From the NCBI GenBank assembly GCA_037013495.1, contig CM072807.1:8807001-8871000 (forward strand): a DNA stretch of 64,000 nucleotides, given 5' to 3'. Made by a program: the position numbers and the translations under genes. This document shows, piece by piece, positions 35,991 through 47,785 of this stretch (positions are counted from its first letter, which is position 1; every line of letters begins with the position of its first letter). The notes beneath the pieces were generated by a model that saw nothing but the letters and a program-made list of their open reading frames with translations, had not been told where the DNA came from and did not search any database. The DNA is from Hippophae tibetana (lineage: Eukaryota > Streptophyta > Magnoliopsida > Rosales > Elaeagnaceae).

Positions 35991-36740
35991 ACTTTCCTCG
36001 AATCAAAATGTTTTTTCCTATCACCGGTATCCAATTACACTCTTTAAGAGAAGAGTTATAGTGAAGAACGAAACTGGGTTAGTTGATCGATACAAGGCGA
36101 GGCTTGTAGCAAAAGGATATACACAGAAACATAGGATAGATTATCAAGAAACCTTCTCACCTGTGGCTAAACTAAAAACCGTTAGAGTCTTGTTATCTCT
36201 TACGGAAAATTTAGATTGGCCATTGCACCAACTTGACGTAAAAAATGCCTTTCTTCATGGTGATCTTGAAGAAGAGATTTACATGGATATCCTACCAGGA
36301 TATACTGTTATATTAGGAAAAGAAACTGCATGTAGATTACAACGAGCATTGTATGGACTAAAATAATCACCTCGAGCATGGTTTGGTAGGTTGAGTTCAG
36401 CAATGAAGAAATATGGGTTCCAACAAAGAAACTCTAATCATACTCTTTTCCTAAAATATCGATTAGGGAAGATAACAACCCTTATAGTCTATGTAGACGA
36501 CATGATCATTACAGGGGATGATAAAGAAGAAATCTCTAAGCTTCAAGAACAACTGTCAAATGAGTTTTAAATGAAGAATTTGGGATGGCTCAAATACTTC
36601 TTAGGTATTGAGGTAACAAGATCAAAACAAGGCATATGTCTTTCCCAAAGGAAATATACTTTGGACCTACTGGCAGAGGCATGACTACTAGATTGTAAAC
36701 CTGTCGATATTCCAATGGTTCAAAATCATAAATTCGGAGA
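35991..36740 (+). pseudogene. copia reverse transcriptase with three nonsense codons
   Basis: RT blocks are clear: RYKARLVAKGYTQ, DYQETFSPVAK, the motif-A region HQLDVKNAFLHGDL, ALYGLK then SPRAW, and the catalytic YVDD at 36490-36501. Stops are TAA 36364-36366 between LYGLK and SPRAW (Gln in relatives), TAA 36568-36570 and TGA 36682-36684. A short segment before 35990 linking integrase to RT is missing or scrambled compared with full copia pol. Confidence 0.9.
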
Positions 36741-37445
36741 ATATGTGGACCAAGTACCAGCAGATAAACAGAGATATCAACGGTTAGTAGGTAAACTCAT
36801 ATATTTATCTCATACTCGATCTGATATTGCTTATGTTGTGAGTGTCGTGAGTCAGTTCATGCACTGCCCAAGTGAAGACCATATGGATGCAGTCATGCGA
36901 ATACTTCGTTATTTAAAATCCTCCCCTAGGAAAGGACTTATGTTTTCAAAGAATGGTCAATTGGAAGTCCTTGGATATACAGATTCAGAATGGGCAGGGA
37001 ATATGAAGGATAGGAAATCTACTGCTGGGTACTTTACTTTTATGGGGGCAATCTTGTTACATGGAGGAGCAAGAAGCAAAAGGTAGTTGCCTTATCTAGT
37101 GCTGAAGTTGAATTTCGAGGAATGGTCAAGGGAATATGTGAGCTCCTTTGGTTGAAAAAACTTCTAACTGAGATTGGTGTTGCTCCTAACTCTGAAATGA
37201 ACTTATTTTGTGATAACAAAACAGCCATTGCCATCTCTCACAATCCAGTTCAACATGATCGCATGAAGCACGTTGAAGTGGATCAGAACTTCATCAAACA
37301 GAATCTTGAAAAAAATATTATTAAGCTTCCATTTGTTAAATCAGAAGATCAATTGGCTGATATACTCACAAAATCTGTGTCTGCAAGGAACTTTTACAAC
37401 TCACTTGACAAGTTGGGCATAAGAGACATATATGCACCAACTTGA
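36741..37445 (+). pseudogene. copia RNase H and pol C-terminus
   Basis: Reads YQRLVGKLIYLSHTRSDI, VLGYTDSEWAGN, DRKSTAGYFTF, then a frame break and stop near 37085, then LFCDNKTAIAIS, DRMKHVEVD and the copia C-terminal block QLADILTKS. The break lies between STAGY and the DNK block, so the RNase H is split. Ends at TGA just before the polypurine tract. Confidence 0.9.
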
Positions 37446-37452
37446 GGGGGAG
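37442..37452 (+). other. polypurine tract
   Basis: The purine-rich run ttgagggggag immediately precedes the 3' LTR, the standard site for plus-strand priming in copia elements. Confidence 0.9.
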
Positions 37453-37690
37453 TGTTGGTATGTGTTGTGGTGCATGCTGCAACAGTGGCATACACCAATG
37501 CTCAGTGGAGCAAAACATGGAGCATACAATAATATTAGTGGAGCCATAAAACATGGATGTGCAGGAATTATGGTTATTGTTTAATTTTCGTTTTCATTGT
37601 ATACATATAGTTAAACTCTTGTATAGAAAAACAGAACAGAAATAATATGAAATATACATGATAATTATCAGAGAAATACAATATTTGACA
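37453..37690 (+). repeat. 3' LTR of copia element
   Basis: A 238-bp LTR from tgttggtatg to tttgaca, followed by the target duplication gtaaa at 37691-37695. It lacks 6 bp of a gt-rich stretch present in the 5' LTR. Confidence 0.97.
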
Positions 37691-38486
37691 GTAAAGCCAT
37701 TACAAGATTTGGGAACCAAATTTGGATAATCACTTGAACCCACGTACGGTAAAGGATAATCATCTTTTCACGAACACTTCATATACTAATTAACATAAAA
37801 CATTCGGAATGATTATTTCAATGCTTTTCCTATAAATCCATATTCGCCTTCATTTATATTTTTATGATGTTTACTTTCATTAGAGGTTGGCTTCACGAGA
37901 ATGAGTGCTAGTCATATGGTAGCTGATGCAGTGTGGAAGGAAATTCAATACTAGGTATCTACTTTTTTTCTTTCACTTGATATATGATTATTAAGACTGA
38001 TCTTCTTCAACTTCATATATGCGTCTGCTTCCTTGGTTTTAAACCTGAAAAAAATGAATCAAAAATGACAGTCATAGTTATCAGCTCTTCATGTTGGTAA
38101 TGACAACTCCCTCATTCATTTCTTTGTTTTTATGAATTTCGTTATTGACTTGACTTGGATGTTCAAGTTCTGATATCTAAATTTGTTAAACTATGTAGCT
38201 TGCATTTCTTGTATAGTAAGAACTTTGAGAGGGCAATTAGGATTGTGGATCAAAGTGGTGTCAAGAGGATTTTGGGTCAGCCTAGTGGACGTTGTTTTAA
38301 AAAAATGAATACATTATATTATATCCTTTTCAAGTTTTGCTCTTTTATTTTTAGTTCATTTTGCTTAAATTTTGTCGAACTTTCAGAAACTATTTTAAGG
38401 GTAATGTACTAAAGGGTTCATCAATTGATCAGGTTGCACGAGAATCCAAGAAAAATGAGCAGTATTTCTTTTTCTCATAACACTTA

Positions 38487-39593
38487 CCCCATGTTTGGAT
38501 GGAGGGAATGTAATGAAATGAAATCAGAATTGATTCTTCTCATTTTGTGTGTTTGGTTGGACGGAATATGGGGCAAAATAGAATCGATTACTAAAAGAGA
38601 AGGAATCACAATTTCTTCTCCCCCTTGGTAATCATAATTCCATTCTCATCTAAACTTTTTTTTTCAATTTTACCCTCACCTAAAATATAAACTAAACTCA
38701 TATCCTAAATTCTCAAACCCAAAATTCCAAAATCCCCTAAACCCAAAATTCCAAAACCATAAACCCTAAACCCAAAATTCCAAAACCCTAAACCCTAAAT
38801 CCAAATCCTAAAACCCTAAACCCTAAACCCAAAATTTTAAAACCCTAAACCCAAAATTCCAAAACCCTAAATACAAATCCTAAAACCCTAAAACCTAAAC
38901 CCAAAATCCCTAAACCCTAAACCTTAAACTCCAAATCCCTAAACCCTAAACCCTAAAACATAAATCCCAAAACCCAAAACCCCAAATTCCAAATCCTAAA
39001 ACCCTAAACCCCAAATCCAAAATTCCAAAACCCTAAACCCTAAACCCCAAATCCCTAAACACTAAACCATAAACCCTAAACCCTAAAACATAAATCCCAA
39101 AACCCTAAAACATAAATCCCAAAACCCTAAACCCTAAACCCCAAATTCCAAAACCCTAAATTCAAAATTCTAAAACCCTACCCTTTTTAGAAAAATAATA
39201 ATTTTAACCCTATACCTTAACCCATAAATATAACCCCAAATCCTAAATCCCACATCTCAAACCTTAAAAACCTAAACCCTATTTAGAAAAATAATAATTT
39301 TAATAATATATTTCTTTTTAATTAAGTAGTAATTGTTTAAAAAAATAATGATTTGAATAATATATTTTATCTGACGAAAAAATAGTAATTAAATGACATT
39401 ATTTGAACTTTACAGCATGTAGGGGTATTAAGGTCATTTATAGCTTTTTTCATTCTATTCTAGTGGCAAACCAAACACTGTAATCCTGATTCCGAGCTTA
39501 ATTCCAGTGGTCAAACCAAACAACATTGTTTCCTTTCCATTCCATTCCATTTCGATTCTGATTCCGATTCCATTCCACAAACCAAACACCACC
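38487..39593. mobile_element. PIF/Harbinger-like element with telomere-like core, inserted in SWS1 pseudogene exon 4
   Basis: Comparison with exon 4 of the intact copy places an insertion of 1,107 bp between cactta and ttaaggtgg, flanked by a tta duplication (38484-38486 and 39594-39596). The ends read CCCCATGTTTGG and CCAAACACCACC, so both carry the TGTTTGG motif common in Tourist/PIF-Harbinger termini. Subterminal parts are inverted (ggaatgtaatgaaatg against cattccattcca). The core is a degenerate array of plant telomere-type repeats. No transposase is present. Confidence 0.75.
38690..39290. repeat. interstitial telomere-like (CCCTAAA) degenerate array
   Basis: About 600 bp of ccctaaaccctaaaccc mixed with variants such as cccaaaattccaaaaccc and cccaaatccctaaac. 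The plant telomere unit is CCCTAAA. The array lies wholly inside the inserted element, so it was carried there rather than made by chromosome-end fusion. Confidence 0.9.
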
Positions 39594-40968
39594 TTAAGGT
39601 GGTTGTTCTTCATTCTTCTATGGCGTTGTGAAACGTGGAGAACATCTTTGTGTGTGTTTCCTTTCTTGTTTTCTTTCTTATTGATAGGGTCCATTTGGAT
39701 ATGATTATCTTAGAAGTGGTTTTAAGATAAGTGATTTGATTAAAAGTGGTTTTAAGATAAGCATTTAAGTGTTTGGTATGAAATGTTAGAAATGGTTTTT
39801 TGAACTTTAATAATTATTTTAAGATGATAACATGTATTCAAAATTATTTCTCCTAAAAATAAATATTACTTATTTATCTTAAAACTACAAATAGTACTTC
39901 TTTATAAAAATCGTTGTTTTGGACGATATATATGTAGAAAGCCTATTTTTTTGTTTTTTTCCTAGTATTTATTAACTTGCTCTTCTTTTGTATTTATTTA
40001 GTGGAAATAATCGCGTCCAATGATAGATCACGACCATATTATTAAAAACTTGTGGTAAGAATGGGTTTCACTTTAGTGCACAAAAATAATATTTCAAAGC
40101 TTTCGTATGTTCTTCATTCCTTGTGTGGATAAAATGCTATGTTATAAAGTATATAACTTCGATCATAGATATAACATCTTAAAAGCGAGGCCAGTCTATT
40201 TAAGCACAAGATACTACCTAACATTGGAGGACATAGGTTGAACAGTCTTTTTTGGGGTTTCTCATAAATAAGATATAAGATTGGTTTCAACTAGCATATG
40301 GGCACGGTTGAGCACCCAATCCTTAGCAATGGATTGCCTAGTGTGTAGGAGAAGGATGTTGTCGATGCTTTTTGCTCATGACAACCCTGCCACCAAGTAA
40401 GGAGACTAATAACCTCTTAAAGAGGTTCACATGTTGAAAGAAACTAACCAAAAGTCATTATTGCAATTGCTATGATTTATTTGAAAGTACTTTCAATCAA
40501 AAGGAGAAGAGATTCCAAATGAACCCAAAATCTATTACTCTGCTTTTAACTATTAGCTATGAATAATTTTTTGTTATTGTTTAGTGTAAGCATCAATTAG
40601 CTGCAAGGATTTCTTCTTCTCTAGGATTATGCATTGATGTTAAGGTGACAAACGATGAGCTTGCTTTATTACTTTCCAAGTTTTAGTAGCTATTTTGGAG
40701 AAAATGAGGTACCTCATCTCTTTACAATGCAAATTTCATGCCAATTTTTCTACTAAAATTGCTAATATGAGCACCAACTCTTTATAGTATTACATTAAAG
40801 GACTGATAAAGTAGTAGTTATCTAATTTCTTATGGAGTCAAACAAACTACATTGGAAGAAAAATATAATGTTTATTGATTATTATAAGAACTAATAAAAT
40901 GTAAACAGACTAGCAAATGATGACTAACTCAACTTGTTTGACTCTTTAAGAAAATTAATGTATGTTCA

Positions 40969-41792
40969 GGTGTCGTTTGGTTCACGGAATGGAATGAGAT
41001 AGAAAGTAAAACAATTTTGTTTGCTTTGAATATTGAAATCTAAAAAGGAATCAGTATTATAGTGTTTTGTTTACAACTGAAATGAAATAGAAAACATTGT
41101 ATATTACCTTAATACCCTTATATTGAGTAAATTTTAAATAATAATATTTAATTATTATTTTTTCGTCGAAAAAAATACATTATTGAAATCATTATTTTTT
41201 TAAATAATAATTATTATTTAAAAATAAAATACATTATTAAATTTTTTTTCTTTCTAAATAAGGTTTAGGGTTTTAAGGTTTGAGATTTGGGATTTAGGGA
41301 TTTGAGGCTTAGGGTTTAGGGTTATGGGATTTGGGATTTAAGGTTTAGATTTTAGGGTTATATTTATGGTTAAAATTTAGGGTTAAAATTATTTTTTAAA
41401 AAATAGGATTTAGGGTTTTGAGATTTGAGATTTGAAGTTTAGGGTTATATTTATGGGTTAATGTTTATGGTTAAAATTATTACTTTTTTAAATAGGGTTT
41501 AGAGTTTTAGGATTAGAGATTTAGAGTTTAAGGTTTAGGGTTATATTTGTGAGTTAAAGTTTAAGGTTTAAATTATTATTTTTATAAATAGAATTTTAGG
41601 ATTTAGTATTTATGGTTATATTTAGAATAGTGTTAAATTAAAAAAAAAAATTGAACTGAAAATAGAATTATGATTGAAGAAATTTTAATTCATTTTTTAT
41701 AGGAATCGATTCTATTTCATTTCTACTATTCAACCCAACAAAACATAAAATTGAAAAGAATCTATTTTGATTTCATTCAATTCTAATACACC
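40969..41792. mobile_element. second, oppositely oriented member of the telomere-core element family
   Basis: Starts GGTGTCGTTTGGTTCACGGAATGGAATG and ends TAATACACC, whose complement GGTGTATTA is a partial terminal inverted repeat. Flanks are tca and taa, possibly a mutated TNA target duplication. The core contains tttagggttttaagg, tttagggttaggg-type text, i.e. the telomere-like motif in the opposite orientation to the first element. No ORF. Confidence 0.6.
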
Positions 41793-43014
41793 TAATATGT
41801 AAGCACTGCACAGTTCATTATCGTCTCTTTTAAAATGTTCGGAACTCTGTCATTATACTGTTCATTTTTTCTTATGTTGCATGGTAAACATCCAGTATTG
41901 CTTTATTTATTCTTCCATTTACAAATAATATAACTAGAGGCAGTGCATTCTTGTCAACTGCTTTTACTTTTTGAAGTTTTCTGATGTAACAGGTTTAGGG
42001 TACCATTTATAATAATCGATAAGTTATTTATGTGGTATTGGGGAGTAAAGTATCTTCGGTTGCCTCAATTTCAGAATTTTTTGTACAGCCACACCTTTCA
42101 AACACTATACTTCGTAGGCATCCTACAGAGCTGCAATTTTCGCTTTCATTTCTCATGATGTTTAACTATGAATATCTCTGTTAATAATTATTCAAATACC
42201 CACTTTCTTGTTCATAGTTTCCTACCACTACTGTCACTTTGGAGCTTTCGGAACTCATTAGGTTTTGGCCATGTAGTTCGTACTCGTTAGATTTTCATTA
42301 CACTTTCATGAATGAGTTCGACTATAACTCAAGATAAATAGTGGTTCTTAAAATTTTGAAAGTATTTTTTATAGATTTTGTTAAACACCTTAAAATTGTT
42401 ATGATTCATTTGCAAAAACTTTCAATCGAAAGGGATTATCATACGGTTTCGAAAATAGAAGAGGACAAAAATGTAAAAAAATAAAAATAATGGGAGTAAA
42501 TTGTAAGGAAAAATAGTAAGGAGAGTAAAGTATCATATATGAAAATTTTTAGTGCGAGTGTGGGTAGTTTAGCTTTAAAAAAAAAGAATAGGATTTGTAA
42601 ATTTAAATTGTTGCAAATATTCATTATATGATTGATATTGTTACCTCCAAAGCATATACTATTGATGTCATAAAATCTTCATCCGATTATTAATATCAAT
42701 CTTGTAGATAATTTGGTTTTATATTTATAAAACTCTCGTAATTATACGAATAATTTTATAAAAAATAATAAGTATACTCTAAAGGTCGATCTAATAAATG
42801 AATATATGTGGTTTTTAATTTATTATTCAAATTTTTAAAAATAAAATTAAATCTTAAACATCATGTCATGATATTTTGATTTTTTGTGTGTTTCCTAATA
42901 TAATAACATAAAAAAATAACACATAGATATAGATTAAATAAATAATTATGTAAATTTTTTATCATTCATAACAATAGAGTATTTATGGATATAATAATTA
43001 AATTAATTATACTT
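41793..43014. other. non-coding spacer
   Basis: No gene recognised. A stretch at about 42397-42436 (gttatgattcatttgcaaaaactttcaatcgaaaggg) resembles short stretches inside the last intron of both SWS1 copies (about 40468 and 60667). The rest is AT-rich. Confidence 0.4.
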
Positions 43015-43308
43015 CACTACTACAAAAAGTGGCATTAAAGTCGGTTAAAAACTGACTTTAAATTAAATGACTTAAAGTTTAAAGTCGGTTCAAGGCGTGA
43101 ACCGACTTTACGTTTAACAAATAGTTCAAATAATACAAATATTTAAAAAATAAAATATTAATTAATAATAGAAAAATTATTGTGGTTTTGTTCTATTTTA
43201 TTTAAGATCGTCATATTCTTCTCCTTATGTTATAATACAAACCTACATATATAATACAAAAATCTATACACATAATAACAGAAAAAAATATGAATAATAG
43301 GGGATCTA
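43015..43308. mobile_element. truncated CACTA element, related to the one at 27604
   Basis: Begins CACTACTACAAAAAGTGGCATTAAAGTCGG (split here: CACTACTACAAAAA then GTGGCATTAAAGTCGG) and follows the left half of the 743-bp element through the aatagttcaaataatacaaa and ttatttaagatcgtcatatt segments up to ggggatctaag. It then stops matching; the right terminal repeat is absent. Confidence 0.85.
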
Positions 43309-43970
43309 AGAATTTAACTATCTAAATACCGACTTTCAAGTTTTAAAACTATTACTGAAAATATATTATCAATATATTTTTGAATAATAGTTTTTATAAT
43401 TTTTTTTGAAATAAAACTTAACTTTAACTATCGAACAATTATACTAACCAATAAAAATGCATTACTCTAAATGAGACCGGATAATTAAACCTTAAAATCT
43501 AATTTTCATATTTAAATTTGTAATGAAAAATAATATATTTCTCTCTAACATACTTAATATAAAATCTTGAATAAAAAAATCAATTTATTTTATAGAATTT
43601 TATTTATTTATTTAATATTATGCAAGCATAACAATGTTATTATTATATCATATTTATAAACAATCAGAAATATTAAATTTAATAACAGACAAGTTAAATG
43701 TAACATATAAGAATAAAATATAAAAATAATTGTAAAGAATTCATTTTAAAATTATACGTCAAAAGAATCTTTATAGAACTTTGATGCAAATTCCTTTTTT
43801 AGAAAATCTCCAAACAGATTTGCATTTCTTTTTATTGAATCAAAAATTAGATATCTACAAAAACATAACTATTTTTTCTAAAAAAAAAAGAATTTTAAAA
43901 TTGAAGAAACTATAAAAAGAAAACTAAGAAAGCTTTCTAGAGAGAGAAAGAGATAAATGTGTGATTTTTT
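43309..43970. other. AT-rich spacer
   Basis: AT-rich DNA with no coding or mobile-element signal that I can delimit. Confidence 0.4.
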
Positions 43971-44049
43971 GGGATTATTTTTACAATGAGAAAGATGGTC
44001 CTTTTTATAAATGAGGAAAAAGGCCAAAAAGAGAGAAAATATCTCCAAA

Positions 44050-44290
44050 ATTGATATTGGATGTGTTTGGATAGGTTGGCACGGGTCTGGGGCGAGATTT
44101 ACGACGGGATGGGCTGACGTGTGTAGGATTTACGGTAGACAGGCGCGGACGCATGTAGGATTGGCAACAAACAGGCGCTGACGCGTGCAGGATTTGCGGC
44201 AGATTGGCATTGGTACGCGTGGGACTCGTCGTGACATGCGCTCGGGGTAGACTGGACTTGATATTTTTGACCGTTTTGTCCAACTTTTTC
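44050..44290. repeat. GC-rich island of degenerate ~40-bp repeats
   Basis: Within very AT-rich surroundings stands a GC-rich block in which the phrase gctgacgcgtgcaggatttgcggcaga recurs three to four times in diverged form (gctgacgtgtgtaggatttacggtaga; gcggacgcatgtaggattggcaaca; gctgacgcgtgcaggatttgcgg). Both strands are open for short distances but the products look like repeat translation, not protein. Confidence 0.7.
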
Positions 44291-44340
44291 ATTTTTTTTA
44301 TTTTTCTCAACATATTTGCGATGCATTATGTCCAATATTT

Positions 44341-46520
44341 TTCTTAGTCTTTGAATTATTTTTGAACGAAAATACTTGAAAAATAATAAAAATATCTATG
44401 ATTCAGAAAAGATAAATTTATATAAAAATATGATAAAAATCATACAAATATAAATATATTTAATTAATTAAAGTATATTAAATCAATCATGGTAATTTTA
44501 GTATTTTTTTTAAATATTTATTACAACCTATAACTAGCTTCTTGCTAGTCTTTTAGCAATAGAAGCGGTAAAAACAAAAAAATTAAACTATCATAAATCA
44601 CTTCCGTGGATTAACACGGTTGTATTTAGAGTATGCAATAAACCTTTAAACCTCTAGGTTTCCCTAGTGGACAAGTTTGAATCCCGTGAGGATTTTCAGT
44701 AATGATACCTACAAATATTAAACTAAATGTAAAAATTAAAAAGAAATAATAAAAATAAAAATAAAAAACTAAAATTATAACAAAATAACAACTAAATAAA
44801 ATCAAAAATTAACTTAAAAATAAAATAAAATAAAACAAAACATAAAAATGTCTAATGTTTTTTAATCTTATTTAAGATCATAATTAAAATCTAAAACATA
44901 AGTTATTTTTAACTTTTTAAACTATCATAGTTTATAATAATAATTAATTAAAAATCATTTTTATACTTCATTTCAAAAATGTTTTAATTTAAATTTACCC
45001 AATTTTAGTGTCAAAAATTTGAATTTGTTTCGACTCTATCCTTTCAAGTCAATACTCTCAAAACATTAAATTTTATGGGTTCAAGCACTCATACTAAGGT
45101 ATATGCGAATAGGTTTTTATGTTTAGAAATGAAATAATAAGTTCATATACTTATAAAAGAAGAAAGACTAAAAAATAATGCATAACTTCGATCTCATGAA
45201 AGGAATCGAATGTTTAAGATTTCGTAAATAAATCACAAAATTATATTTATGTTTCAATCAAAATCATTAAATAAAAATTTCAAGATATATACCTTATAAA
45301 ATGAAGAAAGTGCAATGATTTTTTAGGGATTTACTTCTTATAACTTTCTTTTGTAATTAGTCTTTTCTCATAATTTTGTAAGTTATGTGGGTCATAATAT
45401 GTAAATTATACTATTAATCTCTTTCTTTCTCTATCTTATTTAAGAGATTTTTTCAACATATTTTTTTTAGAGAGTGGATCCACGTACATATTGTACATTT
45501 TTGTAGGATTTTAGTGAATGGTTAATTTTGTAGTATTTTTTTTATTTTGGTTTAGGTAACTCCAAAATATGTCTCTTTTTGGTATAAGTCATGCAAGAAG
45601 GGCGAAATGGTATATAATATCAATTTCTACTTAAGTCATTCAATCTAAGTAGTAAAAACAACATATAATACTTTACTAGATGTGAAAATCCTAACATCCA
45701 ATGATAATAACTATAAAAATTATCTAAAAAATTGAAGAAATAAGAAATGTATTTGAAGTAGAAAAATATATTTTACCTAAAATAAAGAAAATTAGGCTCA
45801 AATTATATTTAACAAGAGTAATCTCTACTATTTGATTCTTAAACACTAATTTTGGATCCATTATAATTTTCACACTTTATAATAAAATACTAATTACGAC
45901 AAAAATTAACTAATTATCATATACTTTATGATATGTTTTCAAAAATTAATCTAACAATGTAAAAAACTTAATTATTTACTTAAATTTGATTTAAAGGAAT
46001 AATAAATTTTTGTGAGAATTTTTTTAAAACTAATCCCAAAATTCTAAAAATTACTAAATCACATAAAGAAAATAAAATAAAATATAATAAAAATGAAAAT
46101 ATGAACTTAAATTTTTTTAAAATTATTCAATTTTTTGAAATTAAGCATAGTAATTTTCCAACATCTCAAACCTTGAACTTACATTTTTTTCAATATAACA
46201 ATTATAAATTAAAAATAAAAAAAATTAATTAGTTTCAAAAAATGTACAGTGATAGAGAAATACAAATGTATATGTTATAAAAGAGATTTTTCTATTGAGA
46301 TTGTTTTATCCATATCTAATAAAATATGTTTGATAATTTAGTCAAATAAATTATTTATAATAATAAATAATTTAAATTTATAAAATAATTAAAAATAAAT
46401 TATAATTAAATATTTTTTTCTTAAAAATTAAAACTTTTTATTTTTTCTCCTAAAAAAATTGATCATGTTATTATTGTGTTCTTGAATTTCCGGTATGCTA
46501 AAAAAATAAAAATAGTATGT
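44341..46520. other. AT-rich spacer
   Basis: About 2.2 kb of AT-rich DNA. A short less AT-rich segment at about 44595-44705 contains agtttgaatcccgtgagg, which resembles a tRNA-type B box and might be a SINE remnant, but no A box or cloverleaf could be fitted. Nothing else is supported. Confidence 0.35.
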
Positions 46521-46529
46521 AAATGAAAA

Positions 46530-47785
46530 AAAAAAGTTAAGAGCCGAGAGAGAGAGAGAAAGAGAGAACGACAGATAAGTCTCTCACCCCCCAAGCTCGC
46601 TCTTGCGCTTCCATTTATGCTTCTCCCTCTTTCTTTGCTGTCTGCGAATTCTGGTCTATAGACCTGTCGTTTTCCGTCGATTCACTTTCTCTTCATATCA
46701 AGGTTAGTGACATGGTGGGAACCTCTTCTCCTCCTTTAGGTGAGGTAACATTTCAAGAGTATATTGCATGAGCTTTTGTTGGTTTATGACTGTGAGTCCG
46801 GTTCATTATCTGATTTCTGATTGTTGTTATCAAAAGCTTGATGGTTTAATTCAGGATGGGGGGTTTTGTTTAGTGCTGTTTTAAAGTATTCATTTTGGTG
46901 TCTTAAGGGTTTCGGCCGACTTGAAGATAATGCATCCTTTGGTTTTGAATTTTTTGTTTGGGTTTCGTTTCCATGATTCGTTTCCATGAATTGACTCATC
47001 TTCATTCTTTATTTTTTGGTTTATTTCCATGTGCTGTTTTCTCTGATGTATAACTTTTTGGTTCAATCTTTCTCTGTACTGTTTGAATTTGTATTGTCTT
47101 TAGCTGCAGCTTCTAATATTTATCAATTGCTGAATTCAGGAACTTTTAAGCATAATCTTTTGGCAAAATGCATTGTCTCTATTTTTTTAAGTCTCGTGAT
47201 TTCTTCATTAGTGCTGTTTGGTCATTAGATTTGAAATATTGTCATCCACTCCCATTATAAAGGAACACAAATTATATTTTTTTAATGATTTTTCTAATAA
47301 AAAATTAATTTTTTTGATCAAGCTTTATTTGTTTATTGTTATTATTTTTTTAGATTCAAAATGTATTTAAATACTTTTATGTTTGAATATTATTATTGTT
47401 GATTTTTATTAAATAATTTCATATTAAATTTTACTTTTTTTTATAAAGTCTCATTTTAATCGCGTTTTAATCATTTCGTTGAAAAATTATATTTTAATAG
47501 AAAAATTATTAAAATAATGTATTAGTCCCCTTTTCCAAAACCAAAGGATCAAATAGCACATTTCTAATTTAAGAAACCAAATTATACCAATTGCCTAATC
47601 AAACCTGCAGCGCTAGCTTTTTTTAATGTTTATGATGTATGTATCGTTTGCTTTACAGGCTGCATAAAACTCAGCATGATCGTGTAGCTGTGTGTCTAAA
47701 GACTAGAGCTTCCAGGCTGCAAAGAGCATTTTTGAAGTGAAGAGGGATTGAAAGCTATTGTCTTCCTCACTTAATCAATACAAAA
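46530..47785 (+). promoter_or_regulatory. leader exon, 5' UTR intron and UTR of the plastid-protein gene
   Basis: A (GA)n stretch at 46544-46567 and a pyrimidine-rich leader precede a consensus donor (tcaag|gttagtgac, exon end 46702). A consensus acceptor lies at ctttacag|gctgc (exon start 47659), 127 bp before the ATG at 47786. The 956-bp intron would be a 5' UTR intron, a feature often tied to strong or regulated expression in plants. Part of it (about 46720-47515) is duplicated at about 57200-57943. Confidence 0.55.

Larger units (their letters stand above)
32622..37690 (+). mobile_element. full-length Ty1/copia retrotransposon, inactivated
   Basis: A 5,069-bp element with both LTRs, primer-binding site, gag, protease, integrase, RT, RNase H and polypurine tract in copia order (integrase before RT). 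It is flanked by the 5-bp target duplication gtaaa (32617-32621 and 37691-37695). The coding region has a frameshift in gag and several in-frame stops in pol, so it cannot move on its own. It lies in the upstream flank of the dead SWS1 copy. The corresponding place near 58395 in the second copy has no insertion. Confidence 0.97.
37901..40687 (+). pseudogene. SWS1: SWS1/ZSWIM7 pseudogene (copy A)
   Basis: All five exons of the intact copy at 59161-60867 can be found here in order, damaged. Exon 1 begins at ATG 37901 (MSASHMVADAVWKEIQ) but a small deletion puts a TAG at 37952-37954. Exon 2 is recognisable near 38070-38095. Exon 3 (about 38199-38291; ERAIRIVDQSGVKRILGQPS) has lost its last bases and its splice donor. 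Exon 4 (from about 38433) is split by a 1.1-kb element at 38487-39593. Exon 5 (about 40586-40687) still reads CKHQLAARISSSLGLCIDV. An unrelated insertion of about 0.5 kb enlarges the last intron (about 39920-40460). The gene cannot make a SWIM-domain protein. It follows the PP2C gene, as I recall it does in Arabidopsis. Confidence 0.9.

Noticed and set aside
38690..39290. Telomere-like repeats as a chromosome-fusion scar or subtelomere
   Set aside because: The array lies inside an inserted element bounded by a tta duplication in a known exon, and a second member has it in the opposite orientation.
44005..44335. Two minus-strand frames of 78 and 102 residues
   Set aside because: They translate the degenerate GC-rich repeats in two frames and give Pro/Ser/His-rich repeat text, not a protein.
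44595..44705. tRNA-like or SINE segment containing agtttgaatcccgtgagg
   Set aside because: Only a B-box-like word is present; no A box at the right distance, no cloverleaf, no poly-A tail or target duplication could be fitted.
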